From: Serratia bockelmannii
GTDB taxonomy: Bacteria; Pseudomonadota; Gammaproteobacteria; Enterobacterales; Enterobacteriaceae
Reading direction: 5' to 3'
Length of the DNA: 64,000 bases
Assembly (NCBI RefSeq): GCF_008011855.1
Contig: NZ_VOUX01000033.1
Span: forward strand, 1,488,001 to 1,552,000
Program-made: the position numbers and the translations under genes
Notes under the pieces: model-generated
Told to the model about the DNA's origin: nothing
The model's database searches: none
Seen by the model: the letters and a program-made list of their open reading frames with translations, nothing else
Part shown: positions 1 to 7,917 of the stretch, piece by piece
Position numbering within the stretch: position 1 is the stretch's first letter
How the letters are laid out: each line of letters opens with the position of its first letter

Positions 1-938
1 CGCACATTGAGCGCGCTGGTGGCGATAATGTCGATGGCACCGGTACGCAAAGCGCCCAAAATCGCCAACGCCTTGGTATTCTCGGAAGCAATGGCGATCA
101 CACAAGGGATTTTGCGCAGCTCATCGATGCTTAGCCCGATCACTCTGTCATTCATTACCGTGTCGACATGCTGCCCCTGGGCATTGAAAAAGTCATAGCC
201 GGCGATGTCGCCGATCACGCCCTGATTAAGGCTGGCGTCGATAATCTCGTGCGGCGTGAACCATCCCAATTTCACCATATAGCTGTTTTCATTCATGTCG
301 CCAATGCCGACTAACGCCACATCGGCCTTACGCGCGCGATCCAGGGTTTCCTTAATCGTGCCGTTCTGCATGAAGGCGTCTTTCAGCGCGCGATTTTCGA
401 CGTAGGCCGGCGCGTAAAGCGTCTCGCTGCTGCCGCCGAACTTCTTCGCCAAGCGCCGGCTGATATGGTCGGCATTGATCGCATCGCCCGGACGGTGAGT
501 ACCGCCGATGCCGCAGATGAACTTGCAGTTGCGCTCCGTCACGTTGCCGACGTGATCGGCAATCGCCGCCACGTTGCGTCCCTGGCCAACCGCCAACACC
601 ATATCGTCTTTCAGCGACATCGCCAGATAGTTGGACACCAGCGCCGCCACTTGCCGACGCTGTTCCTCTTCGTCCTGATGGTCGAGCGCGATCAGCGCGC
701 GGCTGATGGGAAAACGTTCCATCATCTGCTGTTCCAGCCGGGTGCTGAATACCGGGTGATAACGCACGTTGATCTCGACGATGCCTTCTTCCTTGGCGCG
801 CTTGAGCAAACGACCGACTTTGATCCGTGAAATGCCGAATTTTTTGGCGATCTCTTCCTGCGTGATCTCATCCTGATAATAAGCAACGGCGATTTCGGTC
901 AGCAGTTCGCTATCCTGGGACACAGTTTGTTTTTCCAT
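1..938 (-). CDS. SorC/DeoR-type sugar-responsive transcriptional regulator (3' end outside window)
   Basis: Reads leftward from an ATG at 938 and stays open to the window edge, giving about 312 residues; the family is usually about 310-320 aa, so only a few residues are missing. The N-terminus has a helix-turn-helix (ITQEEIAKKFGISRIKVGRL, about residues 25-45). The rest matches the SorC-type sugar-phosphate-binding domain, with an ICGIGGTHRPG segment and a late ENTKALAILGALRTG segment. It is the last gene of the leftward tetritol cluster, about 95 bp beyond dhaL, so it is probably the local regulator sensing a phosphorylated pathway intermediate. The ligand is inferred, not seen. Confidence 0.85.
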   Translation of the reverse strand, partial: MEKQTVSQDSELLTEIAVAYYQDEITQEEIAKKFGISRIKVGRLLKRAKEEGIVEINVRYHPVFSTRLEQQMMERFPISRALIALDHQDEEEQRRQVAALVSNYLAMSLKDDMVLAVGQGRNVAAIADHVGNVTERNCKFICGIGGTHRPGDAINADHISRRLAKKFGGSSETLYAPAYVENRALKDAFMQNGTIKETLDRARKADVALVGIGDMNENSYMVKLGWFTPHEIIDASLNQGVIGDIAGYDFFNAQGQHVDTVMNDRVIGLSIDELRKIPCVIAIASENTKALAILGALRTGAIDIIATSALNV

Positions 939-1033
939 CCGTTAGACGTTTCCCCACGGCAGGCCGGTTAATCATGGCGGAGGGACGATACACGCCCCTC
1001 CGACAATGCTGAATGCCCGCTAGTATAACGCGA

Positions 1034-1690
1034 TCAGGCGGCAACGGTATTCAGTCGTTGCTCCACCTCGTCCGCCAATCGGGTCAAGAGCAGACAGCAA
1101 GATACCGCGCCGGCATCCAATACGCCGCGCGAACGCTCGCCCAGACGGCTGGCGCGGCCGATTTTCGCCACCAGCTCGCGCGTGGAATCGCGCCCGCGCG
1201 CCGCGGCGCTCCTCATCTGTTCCAGCGCAGCGGCGAAGTCGTCACCGCGCCCCGCCGCCTGCTCAAACGCCGCTACCGCCGGTATCAGCGTATCCATCAG
1301 ACACTTGTCCCCCACGCCCGCGCTGCTGATGTCCTGCAGTTCGCGCAATCCGCCGTGCAACATCGCCAAAAATGCCTGCTTATCCAGCACGCTGCGCTCG
1401 CGCACGCTCTCCGCCATGCCCATGAACAGGCTGCCGTACAACGGCCCCATCGAACCGCCGATGCCCTCCATCAGCGCATCGGAAACCGCATCGAACGCCT
1501 GAGCCAGCGTGAGCGTGCGGCCGCGAATGGCATCGCCGCACATCGCGAATCCCTTCGACATGTTAATGCCGTGGTCACCGTCGCCGATGGCACCGTCTAT
1601 TTCGCTCAGGTATTCGCGGTTGCTGACAATGGTGTCTATCAGCCCCGTAACGATCTCACTGCCGTACCGGGTTGAAATTTGTTCCGTCAT
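1034..1690 (-). CDS. dhaL: Dihydroxyacetone-kinase family, L (nucleotide-binding) subunit
   Basis: 218 aa, the usual DhaL length. The Mg-nucleotide-binding signature DGAIGDGDHGINM is at residues 32-44, with the aspartates D32, D37 and D39 that hold the metals. A GGSMGPLYGS loop follows. The start lies 3 bp after the dhaK stop, so the two are translationally coupled. In a cluster with tetritol-type dehydrogenases and an RpiB isomerase, the likely substrate of DhaK/DhaL is a tetrulose (erythrulose) rather than dihydroxyacetone. No DhaM phosphocarrier gene is present here, so whether the phosphate comes from ATP or from a DhaM encoded elsewhere is unresolved. Confidence 0.9.
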   Translation of the reverse strand: MTEQISTRYGSEIVTGLIDTIVSNREYLSEIDGAIGDGDHGINMSKGFAMCGDAIRGRTLTLAQAFDAVSDALMEGIGGSMGPLYGSLFMGMAESVRERSVLDKQAFLAMLHGGLRELQDISSAGVGDKCLMDTLIPAVAAFEQAAGRGDDFAAALEQMRSAAARGRDSTRELVAKIGRASRLGERSRGVLDAGAVSCCLLLTRLADEVEQRLNTVAA

Positions 1691-1693
1691 GAT

Positions 1694-2695
1694 TCACTCC
1701 ACCTGGGTTAAGCCTAAAGATTGCGCCGGCATGTCCAGCAGCGTTTTCAGTTCGTCATCCAGCGTCATCAGCGTCAGCGTCACGCCCATCATTTCCAGCG
1801 ACGTGAAGTAATTGCCGACGTAGCGCCGATGCACCTGCACGCCTTTCGCCATCAATCGGCGTTCTATTTCGGCATAATAGATATACAGCTCCATCACCGG
1901 CGTGGCGCCAAGCCCGGAGATCAGCAACGCCACCTCCTGCCCCTGTTCCAGCGGCATGTCGTTGAGCACGAAATCGAGCATGGTGCCGGCCATCGCCGAC
2001 GCCGACTGGATCGGCGACACCTCAATGCCCGGTTCGCCGTGATGGCCAATGCCGATCTCCATCTTGCCGTCTTCGATATGAAAATTGGGTTTGCCGACCG
2101 CGGGAATGGTGCAGGAACTGAGGCCGACGCCGATCGAACGACACCGGTCGATGGCTTTTTGCGCCGCGCCGATCACGCCGTCCAGATCGTATCCCTTGGC
2201 CGCCGCCGCCGCGCCGACCTTCCACATCAGAATTTCGCCGGCCACGCCGCGCCGTTTATCGATCTCACTGGCCGGCGCCGAGGCGACGTCATCGTTGGCC
2301 ACCACGGTTTTCACCCGTATGCCGGCCGCCGTGGCCTTCTTGATCGCCATCTTGACGTTCATGTTGTCGCCGGCGTAGTTGCCGTACAGGCAAGCGACGC
2401 CCGCACCGCTGTCCGCCGCCTTGAAAGCGTCGAGAAAAGCCCCCGCCGTAGGGGATGAAAAAATCTCGCCAATCGCGACGGCATCCAGCATGTTTTTGCC
2501 GACATAGCCCAGGAACGCCGGCTCATGGCCGGAACCGCCGCCGGTGACGATGCCGACTTTGCCGGCGATCGGCGCCGGCGGATATTTCAACACCCGCGCA
2601 TTGTCGGTGGCGGCGTAATAGTCTGGGTGGGCCAGCCTATAGCCCTGAATGGCGTCTTCCACTACGTGATCGGGATCGTTAATGATTCTGTTCAT
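1694..2695 (-). CDS. dhaK: Dihydroxyacetone-kinase family, K (substrate-binding) subunit
   Basis: 333 aa, compared with about 356 for E. coli DhaK. It has the GGGSGHEPA phosphate/substrate loop (residues 52-60) and an HGEPG motif whose His (about residue 219) corresponds to the histidine that forms a hemiaminal with the keto-sugar. YGNYAGDNMN (about 104-113) is also typical. It forms a kinase unit with the dhaL gene 3 bp downstream and follows the SDR gene by 29 bp in the same direction. DerK/LerK-type erythrulose kinases belong to this family. Given the neighbours, I infer a tetrulose kinase; plain dihydroxyacetone kinase cannot be excluded. Confidence 0.9.
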   Translation of the reverse strand: MNRIINDPDHVVEDAIQGYRLAHPDYYAATDNARVLKYPPAPIAGKVGIVTGGGSGHEPAFLGYVGKNMLDAVAIGEIFSSPTAGAFLDAFKAADSGAGVACLYGNYAGDNMNVKMAIKKATAAGIRVKTVVANDDVASAPASEIDKRRGVAGEILMWKVGAAAAAKGYDLDGVIGAAQKAIDRCRSIGVGLSSCTIPAVGKPNFHIEDGKMEIGIGHHGEPGIEVSPIQSASAMAGTMLDFVLNDMPLEQGQEVALLISGLGATPVMELYIYYAEIERRLMAKGVQVHRRYVGNYFTSLEMMGVTLTLMTLDDELKTLLDMPAQSLGLTQVE

Positions 2696-2724
2696 CGCGG
2701 CCTCTCTGTCGCCTGAATAAGAAA

Positions 2725-3495
2725 TTATTGAATGGTGTAACCGCCGTCGACCACCAGGTTGGCGCCGGTGATCATCGCCGCCGCGTCGCCGGCCAAAAAC
2801 AGGGCGCTGGCGGCGATATCTTGCGGCTCAGCAAAGCGCCGCAGCGGGATTTTCTGCTTCATCTGCTCAGCCACCTCGCCAGACCAGGCCTTACGGCCCA
2901 GCTCCGTCAAAACGACGGTGGGTGAAATGGCGTTGACCCGCACGTTGTGCGGCCCCCACTCCAGCGCCAGCACCTGAGTCAACCCGATCACGCCCGCTTT
3001 GCTGGCGCAATAGGCCAGGTGATTCGGCAATGCCACCACCCCCGCCTGCGAGGCGAGATTGATGATGCTGCCGCCGCGCTGACTAATGAAACGGCGCCCT
3101 ACCGCCTGGCAGGTAAGAAACACGCCTTTCAGATTGACCGCCAGGGTTGCATCCCACGCCGTTTCCGGCAGTTCCTCAGCAGGATGCAGCGCGACGATGC
3201 CGGCGCTGTTGACCAGCACGTCCAGCCGCCCGAAATGCGCCTCAATCTGCGCCACCGCCCGCTCCACCGACGCGGCATCGGTGACGTCGGCCACGACGCC
3301 CAACGCCGCCTCGGCGTCCAGCTGTCGCGCCACTTCCGCAACCTGTGGCGCCCGATCGAGCAGCGCCACGCACGCGCCGTTTTGCAGATAGCGTTCGGCG
3401 ATAGCGAGGCCGATCCCCGCAGCGCCGCCGGTAATCAGCGCCACCTTGCCCTGCAGCGAGAGCTCGCGCGGCGCCGTAGTTTGATGATTAATCAT
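2725..3495 (-). CDS. SDR-family oxidoreductase, probable polyol (D-threitol-like) dehydrogenase
   Basis: 256 aa classical short-chain dehydrogenase. The NAD-binding glycine motif TGGAAGIG is at residues 22-29, the NSAG motif at 96-99, and the catalytic set is S149, Y162 and K166 (YxxxK). The C-terminal LVVDGGYT is typical. The sequence style is that of GatD/DthD-like polyol dehydrogenases. It sits between the MFS transporter and dhaK in the leftward operon. A role oxidising a tetritol to a tetrulose is inferred from the cluster, which also carries an erythritol/L-threitol-type Zn-alcohol dehydrogenase, a DAK-type kinase and an RpiB-type isomerase. Exact substrate and stereochemistry cannot be read from the sequence. 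Confidence 0.85.
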   Translation of the reverse strand: MINHQTTAPRELSLQGKVALITGGAAGIGLAIAERYLQNGACVALLDRAPQVAEVARQLDAEAALGVVADVTDAASVERAVAQIEAHFGRLDVLVNSAGIVALHPAEELPETAWDATLAVNLKGVFLTCQAVGRRFISQRGGSIINLASQAGVVALPNHLAYCASKAGVIGLTQVLALEWGPHNVRVNAISPTVVLTELGRKAWSGEVAEQMKQKIPLRRFAEPQDIAASALFLAGDAAAMITGANLVVDGGYTIQ

Positions 3496-3530
3496 ATATT
3501 TCCCCTTAAAACTGTGAACTTCACCCTCGG

Positions 3531-4799
3531 TCAGGATATTTTCGCCAAACTCGCGCCGCGTTCTTCCGACGCCGTCGCGCTTTCCTTCGGCAGCGTGACA
3601 AATTTCATCAGCACGCCGCTGAACAGGTACAAGCCGGTAAAGATCCAGATCACGCCAACGGTGCCGAGACTGCCGATAAACAGCCCCACCACCGCCGGGC
3701 CGACAAAGGTGCTCAGGCCGGCGCCCAGATTGAGAATCGACATCGCCGCGCCCTTATTGTCCGGCGCCAGCGACGGCATGATGGCCGACAGCGGCACGAA
3801 CGCCGCCAGGCAGGCGCCGAACAAACCGGCGGCACAAACGGTCAGCAGGTAGTTGGCGCCAAAGAATTGCGGCACGTAGTAGAACATCAGCGTGGTCAAG
3901 GCGCAGCCGACGCAGCCGAACCACATCACCACATTGCGCCAGCCGAGACCGTCGCTGATCACGCCGAAAATCAGGTTGAAAATGATGTTGACCGTCCACA
4001 GCGCGGCGTACATCTGCAGCCAATGCGTGCGGGTGAACCCCATATCCATCATGTACATGGGCATGAATACGACGAAGCCGTAAGCCGCAGAGGTATTAAT
4101 GGTGCGCACGATGCCGCCCAGGCCGATCTTCGGGTTTTCAAACGCGATGGTGATGCCTTTCAAGACGTAACCCAGCGACGCTTTTTCCCGGTTGCCGCTC
4201 TGTGCCGCGCCGTCGTCGCGATTGAGCATCAGCGCAATCACCGCGCCCAGCACGACGAAAATCAGCGCGCTCCACAGCGTGTGGATCTCGCCGAGATAAG
4301 GCAGCATGATGCTGGAATACAGCACGCCCAGCACGCTGAGCCCGCCGCTGTAGACGAACCAGAAAATCCCCACCGCCGACCCCAGCCTTTCCGGCGGCGC
4401 CTCATACGCCACCCACACCAGAAAACCGTAGGCAAATAGCGGATAGCCCAAGCCGCGCAGCGCATAGGTCGGCACCATGATCGCCAGGTTGTTGCTCGGC
4501 AGGCCAAACGTCAAAAAGCACACCGAACCGAACAAGAACAGCAGCAGGCCGGCCAACATCACCCGCCGGGCGGTAAAGATTTCCGCCAGCACGCCGGAAA
4601 ACCAGGCGGCGATCGCGGCCGCAAAGCCATAAACGCTGAACAGCAGCGCCGATTCCTGAATGCTCAGCCCTTTGCCAATCAAATAAGGCGACAGCCATCC
4701 TTGTTCCAGCCCTTCGCCCATCATGAACACCAACACGCCGGCATAGCCCAGCAGCAGTTTCGGTGACAGACCAATGCGATGAATCAGTCCATGCAACAT
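3531..4799 (-). CDS. MFS polyol transporter (RbtT/DalT/CsbX type)
   Basis: 422 aa from the ATG at 4799, which is preceded by a GGGGTG ribosome site; a GTG at 4814 is a less likely start. It shows the regular alternation of about 12 hydrophobic segments of the major facilitator superfamily, with charged cytoplasmic loops. It resembles the ribitol/arabinitol transporter group (RbtT, DalT, CsbX). It lies between the Zn-alcohol dehydrogenase and the SDR gene in the same direction, and is probably the inner-membrane importer of the tetritol or pentitol used by this operon. Confidence 0.85.
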   Translation of the reverse strand: MLHGLIHRIGLSPKLLLGYAGVLVFMMGEGLEQGWLSPYLIGKGLSIQESALLFSVYGFAAAIAAWFSGVLAEIFTARRVMLAGLLLFLFGSVCFLTFGLPSNNLAIMVPTYALRGLGYPLFAYGFLVWVAYEAPPERLGSAVGIFWFVYSGGLSVLGVLYSSIMLPYLGEIHTLWSALIFVVLGAVIALMLNRDDGAAQSGNREKASLGYVLKGITIAFENPKIGLGGIVRTINTSAAYGFVVFMPMYMMDMGFTRTHWLQMYAALWTVNIIFNLIFGVISDGLGWRNVVMWFGCVGCALTTLMFYYVPQFFGANYLLTVCAAGLFGACLAAFVPLSAIMPSLAPDNKGAAMSILNLGAGLSTFVGPAVVGLFIGSLGTVGVIWIFTGLYLFSGVLMKFVTLPKESATASEERGASLAKIS

Positions 4800-4865
4800 A
4801 GAACACCCCAGCACATGTGATTATGGAGGCGCAGGCTCGCCCGCACCCGAAGAACGATGCAGGTT

Positions 4866-5978
4866 TCAGAGGTTTGGATTAAGCACCACTTTGATTGAAC
4901 CGATGCCGCGCTTCATCAGCTCGAAGCCCTCGGCGAACTGTTCCAGCGGCAGCGTATGCGTCACCACGCCTTCGGTCGGCAGATCGCCATTGGCGATGCC
5001 TTCGATCACCAGCGGGTAGCAGTAAGGGCCGAGGTGCGAACCGAGCACGTCCAGCTCCTTGCGGTCGCTGATGATGCTCCAGTCGACGGTCACCGGATCC
5101 TTGAACACGGAAAATTCGACGAAGGTGCCGAGTTTGCGGATCAACGTCAGGCCCTGTTCCACGGACTTTTGGGCGCCGGTCGCCTCTATGTAGATGTCGC
5201 AGCCGTAGCCGTCGGTCATCGCTTTAACCGCCGCGGGCACGTCGTCACGGGTCGGGTTCAGCGTCACATCCGCGCCGAAGCGCTTCGCCAGCGCCAGACG
5301 CTCGTCGGACAGATCCAGCACCACCAGCTTCGAGGGCCCGGACTTTTTGATCGCCCCGATCATGCCCAGCCCCAGGGTGCCGGCGCCGGCCAGCACCACG
5401 ACATCGCCCAGTTTGATATTGGCGCGTTGCACCGCATGGAAGGAGCAAGCATAGGGTTCGATCAGAATGGCTTTTTCGATCGGCAGGTCGGCCGGCACGT
5501 GATAGTTAATCGCCTCTTTGGTGAACTTCATGTACTCGGCCATGCCGCCATTGACGTTTTTCTGGAAACCGTACAGGTCATGCTTTTCGCACATCCAATA
5601 CTGACCGCGGTTGCAGAAGCGGCATTGCCAGCAGGGAACGATTTGTTCTGATATCACGCGATCGCCGAGATTGAAGCCCTCGACGCCTTCGCCGTATCCC
5701 ACCACGTGGCCGATAAATTCATGCCCGGGGATCATCGGCGCCTTGATGTATGCCGGTTGTTTTTCATCGCCCCAGAAGCTGGGCGCCCCTTCGAACGCTT
5801 TAACATCGCCGGCGCAGATGCCGCAGGCCTCGATCTTCACCAGGATCTCTTTCGGGCCAATCTTCGGTACCGGCACCTGTTCCAGGCGGTAATCTTTCGG
5901 GGCGTACGCCACAACCGCCTTCATGATCTCGGGGATACCGGCCGCCATTTTCGCCTCTGTCATGCAGGTCTGACACAT
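4866..5978 (-). CDS. Zinc-dependent alcohol dehydrogenase, erythritol/L-threitol dehydrogenase-like
   Basis: 370 aa medium-chain dehydrogenase. It has the catalytic-zinc GHE motif in PGHEFIGHVVGYGEG, a structural zinc site in CWQCRFCNRGQYWMC, and the nucleotide-binding GAGTLGLG. The ATG at 5978 has a strong AGAGGAGAG ribosome site; a second possible start (MKAVVAY) lies 18 codons in. It is the first gene of the leftward operon. This family includes the EltD-type erythritol/L-threitol dehydrogenases, and the SDR, DAK kinase and RpiB neighbours match the gene set of described tetritol pathways. The product would be a tetrulose passed to DhaKL. Confidence 0.88.
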   Translation of the reverse strand: MCQTCMTEAKMAAGIPEIMKAVVAYAPKDYRLEQVPVPKIGPKEILVKIEACGICAGDVKAFEGAPSFWGDEKQPAYIKAPMIPGHEFIGHVVGYGEGVEGFNLGDRVISEQIVPCWQCRFCNRGQYWMCEKHDLYGFQKNVNGGMAEYMKFTKEAINYHVPADLPIEKAILIEPYACSFHAVQRANIKLGDVVVLAGAGTLGLGMIGAIKKSGPSKLVVLDLSDERLALAKRFGADVTLNPTRDDVPAAVKAMTDGYGCDIYIEATGAQKSVEQGLTLIRKLGTFVEFSVFKDPVTVDWSIISDRKELDVLGSHLGPYCYPLVIEGIANGDLPTEGVVTHTLPLEQFAEGFELMKRGIGSIKVVLNPNL

Positions 5979-6082
5979 AGCACTCTCCTCTGGTAGGGGA
6001 ACTTATTTTGATCATTAACACACACAAAGAACAAATGAACACTAACGCCACGCGTTCAATTTGCCCACAGTGAACTTATCAA

Positions 6083-6102
6083 AGTGTGATATCGCTCAAA
6101 AA
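6083..6102. promoter_or_regulatory. Candidate CRP (cAMP receptor protein) site between divergent catabolic units
   Basis: TGTGA (6085-6089), six bases, then TCAAA: one perfect and one three-of-five CRP half-site. It sits in the 318-bp divergent region between the dehydrogenase (start 5978) and the isomerase (start 6297). Catabolite control of a polyol operon would fit. The same region holds repeated TGAACA-like elements (around 6034 and 6210) that could be operators for the SorC-type regulator. Both assignments rest on motif inspection only. Confidence 0.4.
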
Positions 6103-6296
6103 CCCGTCTACATGAGGATGAATAACGATTAAAACCTCTTTTTTAGTGACGAAAGTCACCTTTTACAGGCGCAAACAGAAAACACGACGAAAAAACAAAA
6201 GAACACAGATTGAACATTTGATTAAACAGAGATACGGTAATGAACGTGGCGCCATCGAGGATCGCCGCCCTTTTCGTTACCAATCAGGAGACCGCT

Positions 6297-6755
6297 ATGC
6301 TGCCTATCGCCATCGGCGCCGACGATGCCGCCATTGAACTGAAGGATCTGATCGTCGCCCACCTGCAACAACGGGACATTCCCGTCATTGACTACACGAC
6401 GGATCGCACCGCAGAAACGGGGATCTATCCCGATATCGCCTATCGCGTCGCACAGGCGATACGGGAGGAAAAACATCGGCGGGGCATCCTGCTGTGCGGC
6501 ACCGGCATCGGTATGAGCATCGTGGCCAATAAAGTGCCCGGCATTCGCGCGGCGCAATGTCACGATACCTACTCCGCCCAACGGGCGCGCAAAAGCAATG
6601 ATGCGCAGATCATCACGCTGGGCGCGCGGGTCATCGGCGCCGAACTGGCGAAAACCATCGTCGATGCCTGGCTGGAGTCGGAGTTTGAAGGGGGAGGTTC
6701 GGCGCCGAAAGTCGAGCGAATCGGCTATTACGAAAACGCGGTCGGACGGCGTTAA
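6297..6755 (+). CDS. RpiB/LacAB-family sugar-phosphate isomerase (probable tetrulose-phosphate isomerase)
   Basis: 152 aa from the ATG at 6297, which has an AGGAG 6 bp upstream; an in-frame ATG at 6240 lacks such a site. The N-terminal MLPIAIGADDAA and the CGTGIGMSIVANK loop are signatures of the RpiB/LacA/LacB family, which interconverts aldose and ketose phosphates. The Cys of CGTG is the usual catalytic base. It diverges from the dehydrogenase operon and, by analogy with DerI/LerI/EryH-type isomerases of tetritol pathways, probably yields D-erythrose 4-phosphate. Ribose-5-phosphate isomerase B is the alternative call. Confidence 0.85.
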   Translation: MLPIAIGADDAAIELKDLIVAHLQQRDIPVIDYTTDRTAETGIYPDIAYRVAQAIREEKHRRGILLCGTGIGMSIVANKVPGIRAAQCHDTYSAQRARKSNDAQIITLGARVIGAELAKTIVDAWLESEFEGGGSAPKVERIGYYENAVGRR

Positions 6756-6948
6756 ATCGCCTGCAGCCATGATGGCGGTCGTGCATAAGCCGCGCTCCGC
6801 CTGGGTTTACTCGGCATTCATTGTTATTATCCATCGCAACAATCAGAAAAAGCGCATTTTCATTCTCGACCCGATGATGCAGTGTGTTCCCCCTATGATG
6901 AAAAAGGTTCTCATTTCCCTACGTTGAGCTTGGTCAAGGAGCTTATCA

Positions 6949-7899
6949 ATGAATCAATTAGACGCACTCAAGCAGCTGACCACGGTGGTCGCCGACAGCG
7001 GCGATATCGAATCCATCCGCCAGTTCGAACCCCAGGACGCCACCACCAACCCTTCGCTGATCCTGAAAGCCGCCGCGCTGCCGCAGTACAAAGCGCTGAT
7101 CACCGAAGCGCTGGAGTATGCCCGCCGCCAGGGCGGCAGCAAGGAAACCCAGCTGATCAACGCCAGCGATAAACTGGCGGTCAACATCGGCGTCGAGATC
7201 CTCAAAAGCGTGCCAGGCCGCATCTCCACCGAAGTGGACGCCCGCCTGTCGTTCGACCGCGGCATGTGCGTCGCCAAAGCGCGCAAACTGATCGGCATGT
7301 ATCAGGAACAGGGCATCGACAAATCGCGCATCCTGATCAAGCTGGCTTCCACCTGGGAAGGCATCAAAGCCGCCGAAGAGCTGGAAAAAGAAGGCATCAA
7401 CACCAACCTGACGCTGCTGTTCTCCTTCGCACAGGCCCGCGCCTGCGCCGAAGCCGGCGTGTATCTGATCTCGCCGTTCGTCGGCCGCATCTATGACTGG
7501 TACCAGGCCAAACAGCCTGCCGCCGACTATGACGCCGATCAGGATCCGGGCGTGAAATCGGTGCGCACCATCTATGAATACTACAAGCGTCATCGTTACC
7601 AGACGGTGATCATGGGCGCCAGCTTCCGCAAAGTTGAGCAGATCCTGGCGCTGGCCGGCTGCGATCGCCTGACCATCGCGCCGAACCTGCTGGAGCAGCT
7701 GAAAAACAGCGAACAGCCGGTCGAGCGCAAGCTGACCCCGTCGACCGAGGGCTTCCACCAACCCGCTCCGCTGGCCGAAGCGGAATTCCGCTGGCTGCAC
7801 AATCAGGACGCCATGGCGGTAGAAAAACTCGCCGAAGGCATCCGCCTGTTCGCCGTCGACCAGCAGAAGCTGGAAGACATGTTGGCCGCTCAACTGTAA
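6949..7899 (+). CDS. talA: Transaldolase A
   Basis: 316 aa, the E. coli TalA length. The N-terminus [20 protein letters not shown], the DATTNPSL motif and the Schiff-base lysine context [12 protein letters not shown] are all present. Transaldolase transfers a dihydroxyacetone unit between sedoheptulose 7-phosphate/glyceraldehyde 3-phosphate and erythrose 4-phosphate/fructose 6-phosphate in the cytosol. It is paired with a transketolase 18 bp downstream, as talA-tktB is in E. coli. A GGAG lies about 10 bp before the ATG. Its erythrose 4-phosphate chemistry links it functionally to the tetritol cluster just upstream. Confidence 0.96.
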   Translation: MNQLDALKQLTTVVADSGDIESIRQFEPQDATTNPSLILKAAALPQYKALITEALEYARRQGGSKETQLINASDKLAVNIGVEILKSVPGRISTEVDARLSFDRGMCVAKARKLIGMYQEQGIDKSRILIKLASTWEGIKAAEELEKEGINTNLTLLFSFAQARACAEAGVYLISPFVGRIYDWYQAKQPAADYDADQDPGVKSVRTIYEYYKRHRYQTVIMGASFRKVEQILALAGCDRLTIAPNLLEQLKNSEQPVERKLTPSTEGFHQPAPLAEAEFRWLHNQDAMAVEKLAEGIRLFAVDQQKLEDMLAAQL

Positions 7900-7917
7900 C
7901 CGCACTGGAGTTTCGTT

